Source of the DNA: Patescibacteria group bacterium
GTDB taxonomy: Bacteria; Patescibacteria; Paceibacteria; Paceibacterales; UBA10102
Assembly (NCBI GenBank): GCA_024239055.1
Contig: JANBVJ010000002.1
Span: 1-64,000 of the forward strand
DNA length: 64,000 nt
Direction: 5' to 3'
Position numbers and translations under genes: made by a program. The notes beneath the pieces were generated by a model that saw nothing but the letters and a program-made list of their open reading frames with translations, did no database searches and was not told the origin of the DNA. Below, one piece after another: positions 1 through 8,294 of the stretch (positions within the stretch are counted from its first letter, which is position 1; each line of letters starts with the position of its first letter).

Positions 1-1400
1 CTTTGGCAACTTGATCCTACGAGTTCTGAACCAATGTTGCATTGAATTACATTACAATCATTACCTTGAAGAATTGTGCCAGTCGGACATTCAATGCTTT
101 GGCAAATATTTCCATTAAGAAATTGTCCGGTTGCACAAATGATTTCATTACAACTATTCCCTACGAGTGTTTGACCAATTGCACACTGGATTTCCTTGCA
201 ACTGCTACCAATTAATTCACTTCCAATTTCACAAACAATTTGTCGGCACGTATTTCCTATCAATTCCTGACCAACCGAGCACAAAATAGGTGTGCATGTT
301 GAGCCAATTAGATTTGAACCAATTTCACAAATGATTCTATCGCAACTGCTACCAATTAGTTCAAAACCTACATCACATGTGATAAATTCACATTTGTTTT
401 CCATTAGGTTCACTTGCTGACCAGAAGGACACGATAAGGGCACACATTCGTTACCACCTGCTCCACCTGCTACAAATCCTGCTGAGCAGTTTAGAGGTTC
501 ACAAGTGAAACCTACCAAGTGAAAACCAATTCCACAGACAATAGGTTGTGATGTTCCACGTAAACGAACTGCACCTTCTTGTTCCCACCATGTTTGATCT
601 TGCTCCCAACAACAACCTGTATTTAGAGGCACACTTGGATTTATTCTAATGAACATTGTTAATGAGTCACCACCTGTTGTGGTAAGTGCTCTTGTGGTTA
701 GTGCTGATACAGGTGTAAAATCTCTTTGCCTACTATCTAAGTTAGGTTGCCAACCACCTGACTTATCGACTGTATTTGTACAAGCTAATTGTGGAATTCT
801 TGCGTATGTTGTGCTTCCTGAACCTGTTAGAATAAAATTACGTGGATCAGCAGGTGAACCTGCACCTTGCATTGTTCTCATCAATTGACTTGTTGGGAGT
901 GAATCTATTCCTCCTGATAGCCAAATAAATCCAATTATACATTCAACATTAGTACCTACTGAAATATTAGGAAAGAATTTTTGTGGATTGATTTGTGCTG
1001 ATGCCCTAGTGTATTTGAAACTATCTGGAATGGCAGAAAGATCCCATTCAGCGAAACCAATCCAACATTTTAGCACTGGTGATGTACTTCTTCCCAATGA
1101 CATAGGATAATCTGTTCCCTGTGTAATAGATTTAAATTCATTACAAGTTCCATCTACACTTTCAATAATTCCACTTCTATCAGGTTTTCCTAAAATAATA
1201 TCACCTGTAATTTGTCCTGTTAGTGGATCTACAGGGAAAGAAGTGAATTCAAATGAAGGTAAAGCAAATGGTAAAGTAAAAAATTGTGCATCAATATCTA
1301 ATGCAATTGTTTCAAGTTGACCTACTACAACTACTGAAAATCCTAAGATCATTGCTACAATTAGGAAGTTTCTTACTGTTGGATTGCCTTTCTTTACCAT
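1..1400 (-). CDS. Cys-repeat surface protein, N-terminal part
   Basis: The reading frame opens at an ATG ending at 1400 and runs off the left edge, so the C terminus is missing. Residues about 10-30 are hydrophobic (membrane anchor or signal). The middle resembles the next gene (1400-2989). The distal part is a tandem array of about 20-residue Cys repeats of the form C-x2-G-x-E-L-I-G-S-S-C-x2-I. Probably an extracellular stalk or adhesin-like protein. Its start overlaps the stop of the upstream paralog as TAATG. Function beyond surface location is unknown. Confidence 0.8.
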   Translation of the reverse strand, partial: MVKKGNPTVRNFLIVAMILGFSVVVVGQLETIALDIDAQFFTLPFALPSFEFTSFPVDPLTGQITGDIILGKPDRSGIIESVDGTCNEFKSITQGTDYPMSLGRSTSPVLKCWIGFAEWDLSAIPDSFKYTRASAQINPQKFFPNISVGTNVECIIGFIWLSGGIDSLPTSQLMRTMQGAGSPADPRNFILTGSGSTTYARIPQLACTNTVDKSGGWQPNLDSRQRDFTPVSALTTRALTTTGGDSLTMFIRINPSVPLNTGCCWEQDQTWWEQEGAVRLRGTSQPIVCGIGFHLVGFTCEPLNCSAGFVAGGAGGNECVPLSCPSGQQVNLMENKCEFITCDVGFELIGSSCDRIICEIGSNLIGSTCTPILCSVGQELIGNTCRQIVCEIGSELIGSSCKEIQCAIGQTLVGNSCNEIICATGQFLNGNICQSIECPTGTILQGNDCNVIQCNIGSELVGSSCQ

Positions 1401-2989
1401 TATCCTCTTCTCCTAGCAACAATTCCCACTCCTGACATTCCTGCAATTACAAGACCAGTAATTAGAAATAATGATGGATCAACACCTCTAACCATTAGTA
1501 AATCTGGTACAATTTGTCTACAATTATTTTCAAATGGTTCAGTTCCTATCGGACATTCCAAGTCTATAGGAACGCATTGATCTCCTACTTGTTGGAATCC
1601 TTCAACACAAAGTATTAGAGTTGTTTCAGGAACACATTCATTATTTGATGAAATTTGTCCGGCAGGACATTGTATTTCTAAGCAATCATTTCCTGAAAGA
1701 AATGTGTTAACCTGACACTGTATCGCTTGGCATTGATCATTAATTAGTTCTTGACCAGTTGGACACTCAATTAATTCGCAACTACAACCACTTGCAGTAG
1801 GTGTTGTTCCTTCCTGACAATTCAATTCTACCTGACATTGTGGAATATCATCAGGTGGTATTGTTTCTTGTGGAACACAAACTGCACGTTGAATTGTATC
1901 AGGACATGCACTTCCACATTCAATTATGTTAACAGTGAGAGGATCATCAATACAAACTGTTATACATCCAATTTGTTCTTCAAAAATCGTTAGATCTTCA
2001 TTTACTTCACATACAATTGTTTCACATTGATTAGTAACTGTGTTTAGTGTTTGATCAATTGCACAAATTATTGGAACACATCTGAATTCAACCTGAGCAA
2101 AACCTACATCACATCTTATTGGTGGACTAGAACCTGTAATTTTCCAAGAACCTTCTGTTGCCCAAAACTGATTACTAATTCTATATTGTTGTGCAAACCC
2201 ATCATTTGAACCTAAGTCAGAAGGAACAAAACCTAAAACTAACTTATCATTTCTTACTCCTTGATCAAATGTTCCACCACCTATAGCATTGTTAACAATA
2301 TCAACACCTGTTTGACCAAAATTAAAAGTTTTAACTCCTAATGTTCTACACCATGCTCCGTTAGGATCTTGAACAAAATCAGGAGTATTAGGGAATGAAC
2401 TTGGTCTGCCTTCTAAAATTAACTGTGGTGTAATCCTTAATTTATTAATTAATGTTGCCTCTGGAACTGTATCAATGTTAAAATCATTAAAAGTGATTAA
2501 GCAATTCAATCCTGACATTGGTGTATTATCTACTAATTCTAATTGAAATTGTACAGAAGTTGCAACAAAGTCATTTGGTATCTCTGTTACATCCCATTGA
2601 GCATAAGCATAAGCACAATGTTTGCTAATTGATCCAACAGAAACAGGTTGTGAAGCCCACCAAACAGGATCTAAATTCCTTTCTCCACTTAATCTTCTTC
2701 CAAAATCTGTAGTGCAAGTTGGACTAATAGTTGAAATATGTGTACCACTTTGTTCAAAGGGAACTACATCTGGTGCACCAAGTACAATTGTTCCAAGTAT
2801 TCCACCAGTAGTTGGATCAATTGGTACACTAATTATAGAAAAACCAGTTAATTGCCCTCCTAAAAGAACATTAACAAATGTACCTTGCGTAATTGCATCA
2901 ACATCCAGAAAAACTCCATAACCAATCAAACCAAAACCAATCACTAGAGTAATTACAAAAATTGGGAATTTTTTCTTTTTCTTAGCCAT
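1400..2989 (-). CDS. Cys-repeat surface protein with two membrane anchors
   Basis: 529 aa. Residues about 8-28 form an N-terminal membrane segment and residues about 500-525 a C-terminal one ending in ARRRG. Between them lies a large ectodomain, then Cys-rich repeats (about residues 300-490; for example CPIGTEPFENNC) like those of the preceding partial gene. The two genes are tandem paralogs with TAATG overlap. Likely displayed outside the host cell or on a particle membrane. No enzymatic motif is visible. Confidence 0.85.
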   Translation of the reverse strand: MAKKKKKFPIFVITLVIGFGLIGYGVFLDVDAITQGTFVNVLLGGQLTGFSIISVPIDPTTGGILGTIVLGAPDVVPFEQSGTHISTISPTCTTDFGRRLSGERNLDPVWWASQPVSVGSISKHCAYAYAQWDVTEIPNDFVATSVQFQLELVDNTPMSGLNCLITFNDFNIDTVPEATLINKLRITPQLILEGRPSSFPNTPDFVQDPNGAWCRTLGVKTFNFGQTGVDIVNNAIGGGTFDQGVRNDKLVLGFVPSDLGSNDGFAQQYRISNQFWATEGSWKITGSSPPIRCDVGFAQVEFRCVPIICAIDQTLNTVTNQCETIVCEVNEDLTIFEEQIGCITVCIDDPLTVNIIECGSACPDTIQRAVCVPQETIPPDDIPQCQVELNCQEGTTPTASGCSCELIECPTGQELINDQCQAIQCQVNTFLSGNDCLEIQCPAGQISSNNECVPETTLILCVEGFQQVGDQCVPIDLECPIGTEPFENNCRQIVPDLLMVRGVDPSLFLITGLVIAGMSGVGIVARRRG

Positions 2990-3774
2990 TATCCAACCCT
3001 AAAACTTGCAAATAGTGATCTAAAGAACTCTGCTAGTGAAAAACCTGCACTAAAACCTGTAGGAATTTCAATCTCTACTAAAGCGTTTGCATCAAGTGTT
3101 GTTACATCTGAATCAACGATAAATCTTATTGGTACTGCAAATTCATTTCCTAAAGTGTTCTTAGGAACTAACAATGTGTATTTGAATTCGTCATCTGACC
3201 TTCCATCAAAAGATAATCCTTCTCCCATCAAAGTCTGAGGTAGATCAAAATCAAACCATGAATTGAATTCAGATGGAATTAAAACCTGAGTAATCATTAA
3301 TGGTCTTTCATTTCCCCAATCAAATTGAACTGTTCCTGTAATAGATTGTCCCTTTGCAGGAGTATGAAATCTATCAAAAACTAAAACATCCTCTCTAAAT
3401 AAAGTTTGAAATCCTTCCAAACCAACAGTTGATGAAGGTGCTCCACCTCCACCTAGAATACCTTCGCCTTGATTTTCTCCTGTTTCTCTTGAAACTACAA
3501 TTTGCTGATCAGTTGATGGTGGACACTGACCTATTGCTAAACATGTTACTGGTGGTTGTTGACCCTTGAAGCCTTTTCCTCTGAAAATTCCTGTGGATGC
3601 ATCTACGCCTCGATCACTTGCTTTTCCCTGTGAACTTGTTGCATCAAGTGATAGTGTTTGAACAGAAAAAAATGTAGAAAGATCTGTAAATACAAATAGA
3701 AACAAAATTGTACCTGCTAAAATTCCAAAAATTATTAGAGTATTCCTACTAGATCTAGTATCCTTATTTGCCAT
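2989..3774 (-). CDS. single-pass membrane protein with beta-rich ectodomain
   Basis: 261 aa. A hydrophobic stretch at about residues 12-32 follows a basic N terminus, then comes a Gly/Pro-rich linker with a Cys pair (CLAIGQC) and a probable beta-sandwich region. The stop overlaps the next gene as TAATG. It sits with the Cys-repeat genes and probably belongs to the same surface assembly. Family not recognised. Confidence 0.8.
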   Translation of the reverse strand: MANKDTRSSRNTLIIFGILAGTILFLFVFTDLSTFFSVQTLSLDATSSQGKASDRGVDASTGIFRGKGFKGQQPPVTCLAIGQCPPSTDQQIVVSRETGENQGEGILGGGGAPSSTVGLEGFQTLFREDVLVFDRFHTPAKGQSITGTVQFDWGNERPLMITQVLIPSEFNSWFDFDLPQTLMGEGLSFDGRSDDEFKYTLLVPKNTLGNEFAVPIRFIVDSDVTTLDANALVEIEIPTGFSAGFSLAEFFRSLFASFRVG

Positions 3775-3789
3775 TTCTACACTCTAAAA

Positions 3790-3948
3790 TTACGTAGAAA
3801 GTGTGCCTGATGTTGTTACGAATCCAGTACCATGACAAGTTAAACATTTAATTTCCTTCTCAGAATTTTGTGGATCTGGTACTTTGCCAGTCTTACCACA
3901 CATGTAGCACTTTACTGACTGAACCCATTTTGCTTTATGTTTAGTCAT
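3790..3948 (-). CDS. zinc-ribbon mini-protein (DnaJ-like CxxC pairs)
   Basis: 52 aa. Two knuckles, CYMCGKTG and CLTCHGTG, resemble half of a DnaJ-type zinc domain. The ATG overlaps the stop of the tagged gene upstream by 4 nt (ATGA), which supports the start. Likely a small metal-binding adaptor. Target unknown. Confidence 0.72.
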   Translation of the reverse strand: MTKHKAKWVQSVKCYMCGKTGKVPDPQNSEKEIKCLTCHGTGFVTTSGTLST

Positions 3949-4487
3949 CCTCTTTTTGCGTTTCCTTGCTGTAGGTATAATGCTACTGCTTTTTTATCTG
4001 GTGGTAATGAACTAAAACCTTGCCCAAATAGTCCAGAAGAAATTGAATCAATATCAGTTGTTTTGCTTTGTGCTACTGCTTTGAGTGTACATGAATCTAA
4101 CTTTACATTTTGACCACTTAGATTAATTCCTCCAACCTGACCAGTGTTCGGATTAACTGATACTGGATGGCATTGTCCTAGTTGTCCTTTTGCTTCTGTT
4201 TTAATATCTGATAATACTGCTCTGCCTGCAATCTTCGCACCTGACTTTGTTGCACTACCAAGTCCCCTAAGAATTCCTTTTCCTGCTCCTTCTACAAGTG
4301 GTGTACCGATTGATGATACAGTTTTTCCTGCTCCTACTGCAACACCTTTTGCAATTCCTGATGCAACTGCCTTTGTTCCTAGTGCAAGTCCACCTGTTAC
4401 AATTCCAATCTGCCTTCGTTCTTTGTGAACTAATCTTTTTTGTCTTATTGGATGAAAGTTTCCTTTTCTATCTTTGAATCCTTTCAA
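3945..4487 (-). CDS. outlying tagged protein with Gly/Ala-rich hydrophobic body
   Basis: 180 aa. It opens MKGFKDRKGNFHPI, the same tag found on about 22 proteins at 46-63 kb, followed by a basic stretch (KRLVHKERR). The body is Gly/Ala-rich and weakly hydrophobic (for example GGLALGTKAVASGIAKG), suggesting membrane association or a glycine-zipper core. The start is the TTG at 4487, overlapping the upstream stop as TTGA; this puts the tag at the exact N terminus, as elsewhere. A longer GTG start at 4496 is possible. Its place among membrane-protein genes links the tag to a surface or particle assembly. Confidence 0.75.
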   Translation of the reverse strand: MKGFKDRKGNFHPIRQKRLVHKERRQIGIVTGGLALGTKAVASGIAKGVAVGAGKTVSSIGTPLVEGAGKGILRGLGSATKSGAKIAGRAVLSDIKTEAKGQLGQCHPVSVNPNTGQVGGINLSGQNVKLDSCTLKAVAQSKTTDIDSISSGLFGQGFSSLPPDKKAVALYLQQGNAKRG

Positions 4488-4654
4488 TGAGTCCACCTAA
4501 TGTTAGCACGATCTAATTTTTCTGCCATATCTTTTTTTATTGAATAACCATTTTCCAGAACCATTTTTAGTAAAATTCTGATATTCCTTCTCAAAGTCAT
4601 AGGATAAACATTTGCAATTTTAGCAATTTCATTCTGAGAAATAAAATCATTCAA
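4484..4654 (-). CDS. small helix-turn-helix protein
   Basis: 56 aa, starting at a TTG that overlaps the upstream stop (TTGA). Residues about 8-30 (NEIAKIANVYPMTLRRNIRI) read as a helix-turn-helix with the usual turn after an AKIANV helix. Probably a DNA-binding regulator or accessory subunit. Confidence 0.62.
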   Translation of the reverse strand: MNDFISQNEIAKIANVYPMTLRRNIRILLKMVLENGYSIKKDMAEKLDRANIRWTH

Positions 4655-4839
4655 GCAGATAACCCTCTACAATTATGACAAAGTAACCAGCAAGTATCAG
4701 GACTTGCTTCATCAGCACACGTAGGGCATTTATGTTCAAGTTTTTTGAAATAAAGTACAAAGCCTAATTCTTTTCCACATTTTTCACAGATTATGACTTC
4801 TTCCTCTTCAACTGTTGGTTGTTTTTGTAATCCACTCAT
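4651..4839 (-). CDS. double zinc-ribbon mini-protein
   Basis: 62 aa with CEKCGKE, CPTC and CHNC knuckles plus an extra CW, enough for two zinc sites. The start overlaps the upstream membrane-protein gene as ATGA. Lies inside the membrane-protein operon. Function unknown. Confidence 0.7.
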   Translation of the reverse strand: MSGLQKQPTVEEEEVIICEKCGKELGFVLYFKKLEHKCPTCADEASPDTCWLLCHNCRGLSA

Positions 4840-5456
4840 ACAAATCCTCTCAATCTAGAATTTTCATACATTTTTACTGCAATAAAGAATAGAAGTATAA
4901 TGAATATGACTCCTAACGCAAAAGTAAATAACAAATCTGATTTTTCTACAGTAAGTGGATCATCTCCGAATGCTTTTGTATGCTCGAAAATTCCTACCAT
5001 ATTTAGCCATTCTAACTGATCTGGAATCTCTATACCTCTTCCTACATAGTAAAAAACATCTATAATTCCTGTAGATAGCAGAATCAGAGGCACTAATCCC
5101 CACAATATTATGATGAAGATTCTAAGTCCTGTGAATTTTCTTTTTCTAATTGCAATTGTTAGAAATCTAAATCCGGCAAATCCTAATGGAATTACAATGA
5201 ATTGAACCATTAATAATTGCCAGTAAACGTTTCCAATCTCAATTTGTGCATCAGAATCAAGGTTCATCCTTTCTCTAATAATCTGACAAAAATTCTCTTG
5301 GTTTGATGGGAAGCAAGTTTCAATTGCTAATCCTACATAGGAATCAAAAATTTCTATATCTGTGTAAACTACAAGACCAGTAATTAATACTGTAATGAAA
5401 AATAATCCTACTAATTCAGCAAAGATTGAGGCATTTTCAGTAACAACTTGTGACAT
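4836..5456 (-). CDS. polytopic membrane protein
   Basis: About 206 aa from the ATG at 5456 (MSQVV); an in-frame start at 5489 would overlap the upstream gene. About four hydrophobic helices (FFITVLITGLVVY, VQFIVIPLGFAGF, IIILWGLVPLILL, ALGVIFIILLFFIAV) are separated by a loop with two Cys (CFPSNQENFC). Likely a structural or host-membrane component of the surface operon. Family not recognised. Confidence 0.75.
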   Translation of the reverse strand: MSQVVTENASIFAELVGLFFITVLITGLVVYTDIEIFDSYVGLAIETCFPSNQENFCQIIRERMNLDSDAQIEIGNVYWQLLMVQFIVIPLGFAGFRFLTIAIRKRKFTGLRIFIIILWGLVPLILLSTGIIDVFYYVGRGIEIPDQLEWLNMVGIFEHTKAFGDDPLTVEKSDLLFTFALGVIFIILLFFIAVKMYENSRLRGFV

Positions 5457-5463
5457 CTCATCT

Positions 5464-5883
5464 TCATTCTTTGTTGAAAAATCTTGCAAAAATTACCTGT
5501 CTTGCATTAATGAAGATTATGAAAGTTCCAAAGAGTAGATAGTAACCTAGCCATGCATTAATATCTGAATTATTAAAGTTGTAATCAAATAATACAATTT
5601 GTACTACAAAGTACATTCCTATGAGGAAAATTATAATTAGTAAAACAACAGGTATGGTTGATTCCTTATCTCTTTTACGTAATGCAAGTCCTTCTATCAA
5701 TGCCAATAATGTTACAATCAAAGTCACGTAGAGAAATAGAATTTGTTCAGCACTAAAAAGTGCATTAATATCATAAGGAAATGGTAATGATGATCTAATA
5801 AGTTGTAAACCTAGAAGTAATGCTAGAATTAAAGATGCAATCTTGAATAGGGCTATCGAATAGAACTTTACTGGTGTGGTCAT
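5464..5883 (-). CDS. four-helix membrane protein
   Basis: 139 aa with four predicted transmembrane helices and short loops (LILALLLGLQLI, FLYVTLIVTLLALIEGLAL, VVLLIIIFLIGMYFVV, YYLLFGTFIIFI). Sits 26 nt after the previous gene and just before another membrane protein. No family recognised. Confidence 0.75.
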   Translation of the reverse strand: MTTPVKFYSIALFKIASLILALLLGLQLIRSSLPFPYDINALFSAEQILFLYVTLIVTLLALIEGLALRKRDKESTIPVVLLIIIFLIGMYFVVQIVLFDYNFNNSDINAWLGYYLLFGTFIIFINARQVIFARFFNKE

Positions 5884-5908
5884 CTTACTACAATGTAAAA
5901 TAGACTAA

Positions 5909-6091
5909 CTATAAGAGAGTATTTTGTTTAAAAAACAAGATTAATCTGACAAAAATTCCTTCTGGTTCTTCTGGTTCTTCGAATAAATCCGATACTGTGA
6001 TTACCCATAATGTGATTACAACAAAAAGTAAAATTACTAAAATCCCAAGTCTTTTTGTGTTTGGTTTTTCAGGATATTCTTCATCTTCCAT
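5909..6091 (-). CDS. small single-pass membrane protein
   Basis: 60 aa. An acidic N terminus (MEDEEYPEK) is followed by one helix at about residues 15-34 (LGILVILLFVVITLWVI) and an acidic patch. The start overlaps the upstream stop as TAATG. Confidence 0.72.
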   Translation of the reverse strand: MEDEEYPEKPNTKRLGILVILLFVVITLWVITVSDLFEEPEEPEGIFVRLILFFKQNTLL

Positions 6092-6534
6092 TAGTAGTAG
6101 AAGAAAATTAAAAGTCCTATTATAAGTAATGATAATACTACAAAAATCATGATGTGAATTGCAATTCTTTTTATCAATGAGATCGCAATTATTACTGCAA
6201 TTGCTCCTGCAACAAGGAACAAAATAAATTCGTCAACATGAACAGGAGAAAGAAATTGTATCAAGTCCTCAGCAAAACCATGTGATGTTTTTAGAAGATC
6301 AATACCACTTCCCACCATATCAAGTCCACTATCTTTGAGGTTTTCTGTTTCTGTCTCAGTTGCATTTAGTAAATTCGGATCTGAAAAATCTAATTCCTCT
6401 GTAAATTCATCTACAATTGTTTCTATTCCACCTTCGATGAATTCTTCGATCTGCTCTGACTGTGCGTAGGCAGAGGGAATCAATAGTGACACGTACACGA
6501 TTGATAGAATCAGAATCGCTAGAACTTTCTCCAC
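6091..6534 (-). CDS. secreted or membrane protein with signal peptide and C-terminal TM pair
   Basis: 147 aa from a GTG start. Residues 1-24 look like a cleavable signal peptide ending SAYA-Q. An acidic helical region follows, then two hydrophobic helices (FILFLVAGAIAVIIAISL and IMIFVVLSLLIIGLLIFF). It heads the surface-protein operon; a TATA-like element lies about 25-35 nt upstream. A GACACGTACA match (6488-6497) falls within the signal-peptide codons and is probably chance. Confidence 0.75.
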   Translation of the reverse strand: MEKVLAILILSIVYVSLLIPSAYAQSEQIEEFIEGGIETIVDEFTEELDFSDPNLLNATETETENLKDSGLDMVGSGIDLLKTSHGFAEDLIQFLSPVHVDEFILFLVAGAIAVIIAISLIKRIAIHIMIFVVLSLLIIGLLIFFYY

Positions 6535-6549
6535 AGTAAAAAATGCAAA

Positions 6550-6580
6550 GCGTTACTAATAAAAAGATTGAAAAGTGTTA
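6550..6580. promoter_or_regulatory. divergent promoter region
   Basis: AT-rich stretch between the leftward surface operon and the rightward RHH gene. On the minus strand CTTTTTATTAG sits about 30 nt before the GTG at 6534. On the plus strand GTTATTTTC lies about 25 nt before the ATG at 6610. Assignment is by spacing only. Confidence 0.45.
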
Positions 6581-6609
6581 TTTTCTTGAGAGAGTTTTGT
6601 GTTATACAG

Positions 6610-7098
6610 ATGAAGGCTAGGAGAAGTGAGATTGACAGCATGATCAATCTATTACTGTATTCATTTCGTAATGGAAAAAATCTTCCATTCATAATTCCAA
6701 CAAAAAGTTGCCCTGACCTCAAGCCTTCAAAGAAAGAAAAAAGAAAATCTTGTAAGAAAAGACACTCAGAGATTATAATAGAGTCGTATCTATCGGAAGA
6801 AAAAAAATTTCATTTAAAGTATTATGGAATGCATACTTCAAAGGATGTGTATGAGTTTGATCAAGATCAATTGCTTGTAAAACAAATGATAAAAAATAGT
6901 CTTAAAAAGAAAAAATATGGTGGTAAAACACTATTGGAAATTAGAAATGTGAAAAAACTCTTGAAGAAAATCGATACTGATAGGATAAAACAAATTAACT
7001 TTAGGCTTTCTGAGAAGGAAAAGAAGAGTATTACTGCTAAAGCCGAAAAAAGAAATCTAGAAATTTCAGACTATATTAGAATGAAATTATTTTCTTAG
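6610..7098 (+). CDS. ribbon-helix-helix DNA-binding protein
   Basis: 162 aa from the ATG at 6610; an upstream TTG at 6568 is possible. Most of it is lysine-rich. The last about 38 residues (KQINFRLSEKEKKSITAKAE) form a ribbon-helix-helix of the MobC or plasmid-repressor type: a beta strand, then two helices ending in SDYIRMKLF. One of only a few rightward genes and divergent from the surface operon, so an autoregulator or relaxase-accessory role is possible. Confidence 0.7.
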   Translation: MKARRSEIDSMINLLLYSFRNGKNLPFIIPTKSCPDLKPSKKEKRKSCKKRHSEIIIESYLSEEKKFHLKYYGMHTSKDVYEFDQDQLLVKQMIKNSLKKKKYGGKTLLEIRNVKKLLKKIDTDRIKQINFRLSEKEKKSITAKAEKRNLEISDYIRMKLFS

Positions 7099-7155
7099 TA
7101 TCGTTGATTCCTCTATTGTTTGTAAATTCAATTCCTTGAATATTTGTTCTAATGT

Positions 7156-7186
7156 ATTCAATGTCTCCCTGTCTCCCTGTCTCCCT
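7156..7186. repeat. short tandem repeat TGTCTCCC x3
   Basis: Three consecutive TGTCTCCC units lie at the 3' end of the leftward mini-gene operon, between the convergent RHH gene and the C2H2 mini-gene. Origin and role are unknown. Confidence 0.7.
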
Positions 7187-7334
7187 AAGAAATGTGATTA
7201 CTAATATAGGTTCTCATAGACACACCATGATTGAAAAAATGCATTTCTAGATCGCTTTTGAGTTGAAAAGAAAAAGTGCAGTTGGGATATGGGCACATGT
7301 GCTTGCCTCCACAACATTTGCATTGTTTTTTCAA
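7185..7334 (-). CDS. C2H2 zinc-finger mini-protein
   Basis: 49 aa. CKCCGG is followed by a classical finger: CPYPNC, 12 residues, then H-x3-H (MHFFNH). TTG start overlapping the upstream stop (TTGA). Last gene of the 14.8-7.2 kb operon. Confidence 0.68.
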   Translation of the reverse strand: MKKQCKCCGGKHMCPYPNCTFSFQLKSDLEMHFFNHGVSMRTYISNHIS

Positions 7335-7501
7335 AGTGCTGGAATTGAAACTTCTTTAGTTACCTCTTGAGTTTGAGTTTGATTTTGAGATAATATTTCT
7401 AAGGAAGTCAACTCCAAACATTCATGTGCACATTGAGCATCATGATCTCTGATTGGTTTGTTACAATTTGTACAGTTTATTTTATCTTCCCCAAAACCCA
7501 T
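7331..7501 (-). CDS. zinc-knuckle mini-protein
   Basis: 56 aa from the ATG at 7501 (MGFGEDKIN). The metal site is CTNCNKP...CAHEC; the C terminus is a Gln/Thr-rich tail. Overlaps the upstream mini-gene by about 20 nt. An ATG at 7552 is in frame but would cover the upstream gene almost completely. Confidence 0.6.
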   Translation of the reverse strand: MGFGEDKINCTNCNKPIRDHDAQCAHECLELTSLEILSQNQTQTQEVTKEVSIPAL

Positions 7502-7571
7502 TGTTTTGACATCTATTACAGTTCTTTGATGAAGATTCATTGACCATACCACAATTTTTACAAACCTTCAT
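7482..7571 (-). CDS. zinc-ribbon mini-protein
   Basis: 29 aa with CKNCG and CNRC knuckles, a complete minimal zinc ribbon. Too short for routine annotation but exactly placed between overlapping neighbours. Confidence 0.58.
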   Translation of the reverse strand: MKVCKNCGMVNESSSKNCNRCQNNGFWGR

Positions 7572-7577
7572 TTCCAA

Positions 7578-7709
7578 TCAAATAGTTTTTAATTTTCCTC
7601 TGCCATGTTCATGATTATTTTTGATATGAAGTGATAATGCAATTACATTGTCTTTCATCTCACCTAAATTTTTTCCACAATAATCACAAATTGCATCAAA
7701 GTCAGACAT
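7578..7709 (-). CDS. C2H2 zinc-finger mini-protein
   Basis: 43 aa: CDYCGKN, then HIKNNHEHG as the His pair. The ATG lies within the last codons of the winged-helix gene upstream (8-nt overlap). Confidence 0.66.
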   Translation of the reverse strand: MSDFDAICDYCGKNLGEMKDNVIALSLHIKNNHEHGRGKLKTI

Positions 7710-7908
7710 CAATCTCACTTTGTAAAATTCTAACTTTTCTTAGCATCTCATCTCTCATATCTCTGAGAATTCTTCTAATTGTTGGTCTTGGAACTCCTGT
7801 TTCTTCTATTACTTTGTGAATAATTTCATCTTTGTTTGTCAGACCTGCATCAAGAAGTCTTTCAACTTCATGAACTACTTTATCTGTTTGATTTGTTTTT
7901 CTCATCAT
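7702..7908 (-). CDS. winged-helix DNA-binding protein, IPRPT-type
   Basis: 68 aa. The core is a helix-turn-helix, ETGVPRPTIRRILRDMRDEM, preceded by a helix with a NKDEIIHKV motif. It is a clear paralog of the gene at 27281-27535, which shares GIPRPTVRRIAKLLRDELL. Likely a sequence-specific regulator; two copies in one element suggest related operators. Confidence 0.75.
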   Translation of the reverse strand: MMRKTNQTDKVVHEVERLLDAGLTNKDEIIHKVIEETGVPRPTIRRILRDMRDEMLRKVRILQSEIDV

Positions 7909-7909
7909 T

Positions 7910-8065
7910 TTAGATACAGATCTTATCCCAACAATTCATACAGTAATGTTTACCAGATTGATTTCTTTGAACCATTACTGTTTCCCCGACTAGAAGTTCC
8001 TTTCCACATTTTCTACATTCTCTATCTTCCATTCTGATTCTAGGAGTAATTGTAACTTGTTTCAA
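7910..8065 (-). CDS. zinc-ribbon mini-protein (LIM-like spacing)
   Basis: 51 aa from a TTG overlapping the upstream stop (TTGA); an ATG at 8032 is in frame. CRKCGKE and HYCMNCW give two metal-binding pairs with about 20 residues between them. Confidence 0.66.
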   Translation of the reverse strand: MKQVTITPRIRMEDRECRKCGKELLVGETVMVQRNQSGKHYCMNCWDKICI

Positions 8066-8178
8066 GTTATTCTTCTCCCACACCTATGACAAATTGTTAC
8101 TGTTGGTTGTCCGTTCATATCATTAGCGATTATAACACAATGTTCCTCTGCATGACAGTTTACACAGTATTTTTTCAT
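8062..8178 (-). CDS. zinc-ribbon mini-protein
   Basis: 38 aa with CVNCHAEEHC and CHRCGRR. ATG overlaps the upstream stop (ATGA). Compact two-knuckle ribbon. Confidence 0.65.
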   Translation of the reverse strand: MKKYCVNCHAEEHCVIIANDMNGQPTVTICHRCGRRIT

Positions 8179-8294
8179 TTCTTTCTTAACTCCTTCAACT
8201 CCTTGCAATCATATCTAATATGATAAAGGAATTCTGTAAAATCAAATTTTTTTCTGTTTGTACAAAGTGGGCAATGTTTCCTTCTCTGTGTCAT
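8175..8294 (-). CDS. C2HC zinc-finger mini-protein
   Basis: 39 aa. CPLCTNRK, then HIRYDC gives a C2HC finger with a basic tail (KELKELRKK). ATGA overlap with the upstream gene. Confidence 0.65.
   Translation of the reverse strand: MTQRRKHCPLCTNRKKFDFTEFLYHIRYDCKELKELRKK

Noticed and set aside
6488..6497. GACACGTACA inside the signal-peptide codons
   Set aside because: Flanks do not match the long consensus and the site lies downstream of the promoter; kept only as a note.
6519..6722. Leftward open frame upstream of the surface operon
   Set aside because: Overlaps the likely divergent promoter and the RHH gene; composition is not protein-like.
7156..7186. CRISPR-like array
   Set aside because: Only three 8-bp units without spacers; a simple tandem repeat.
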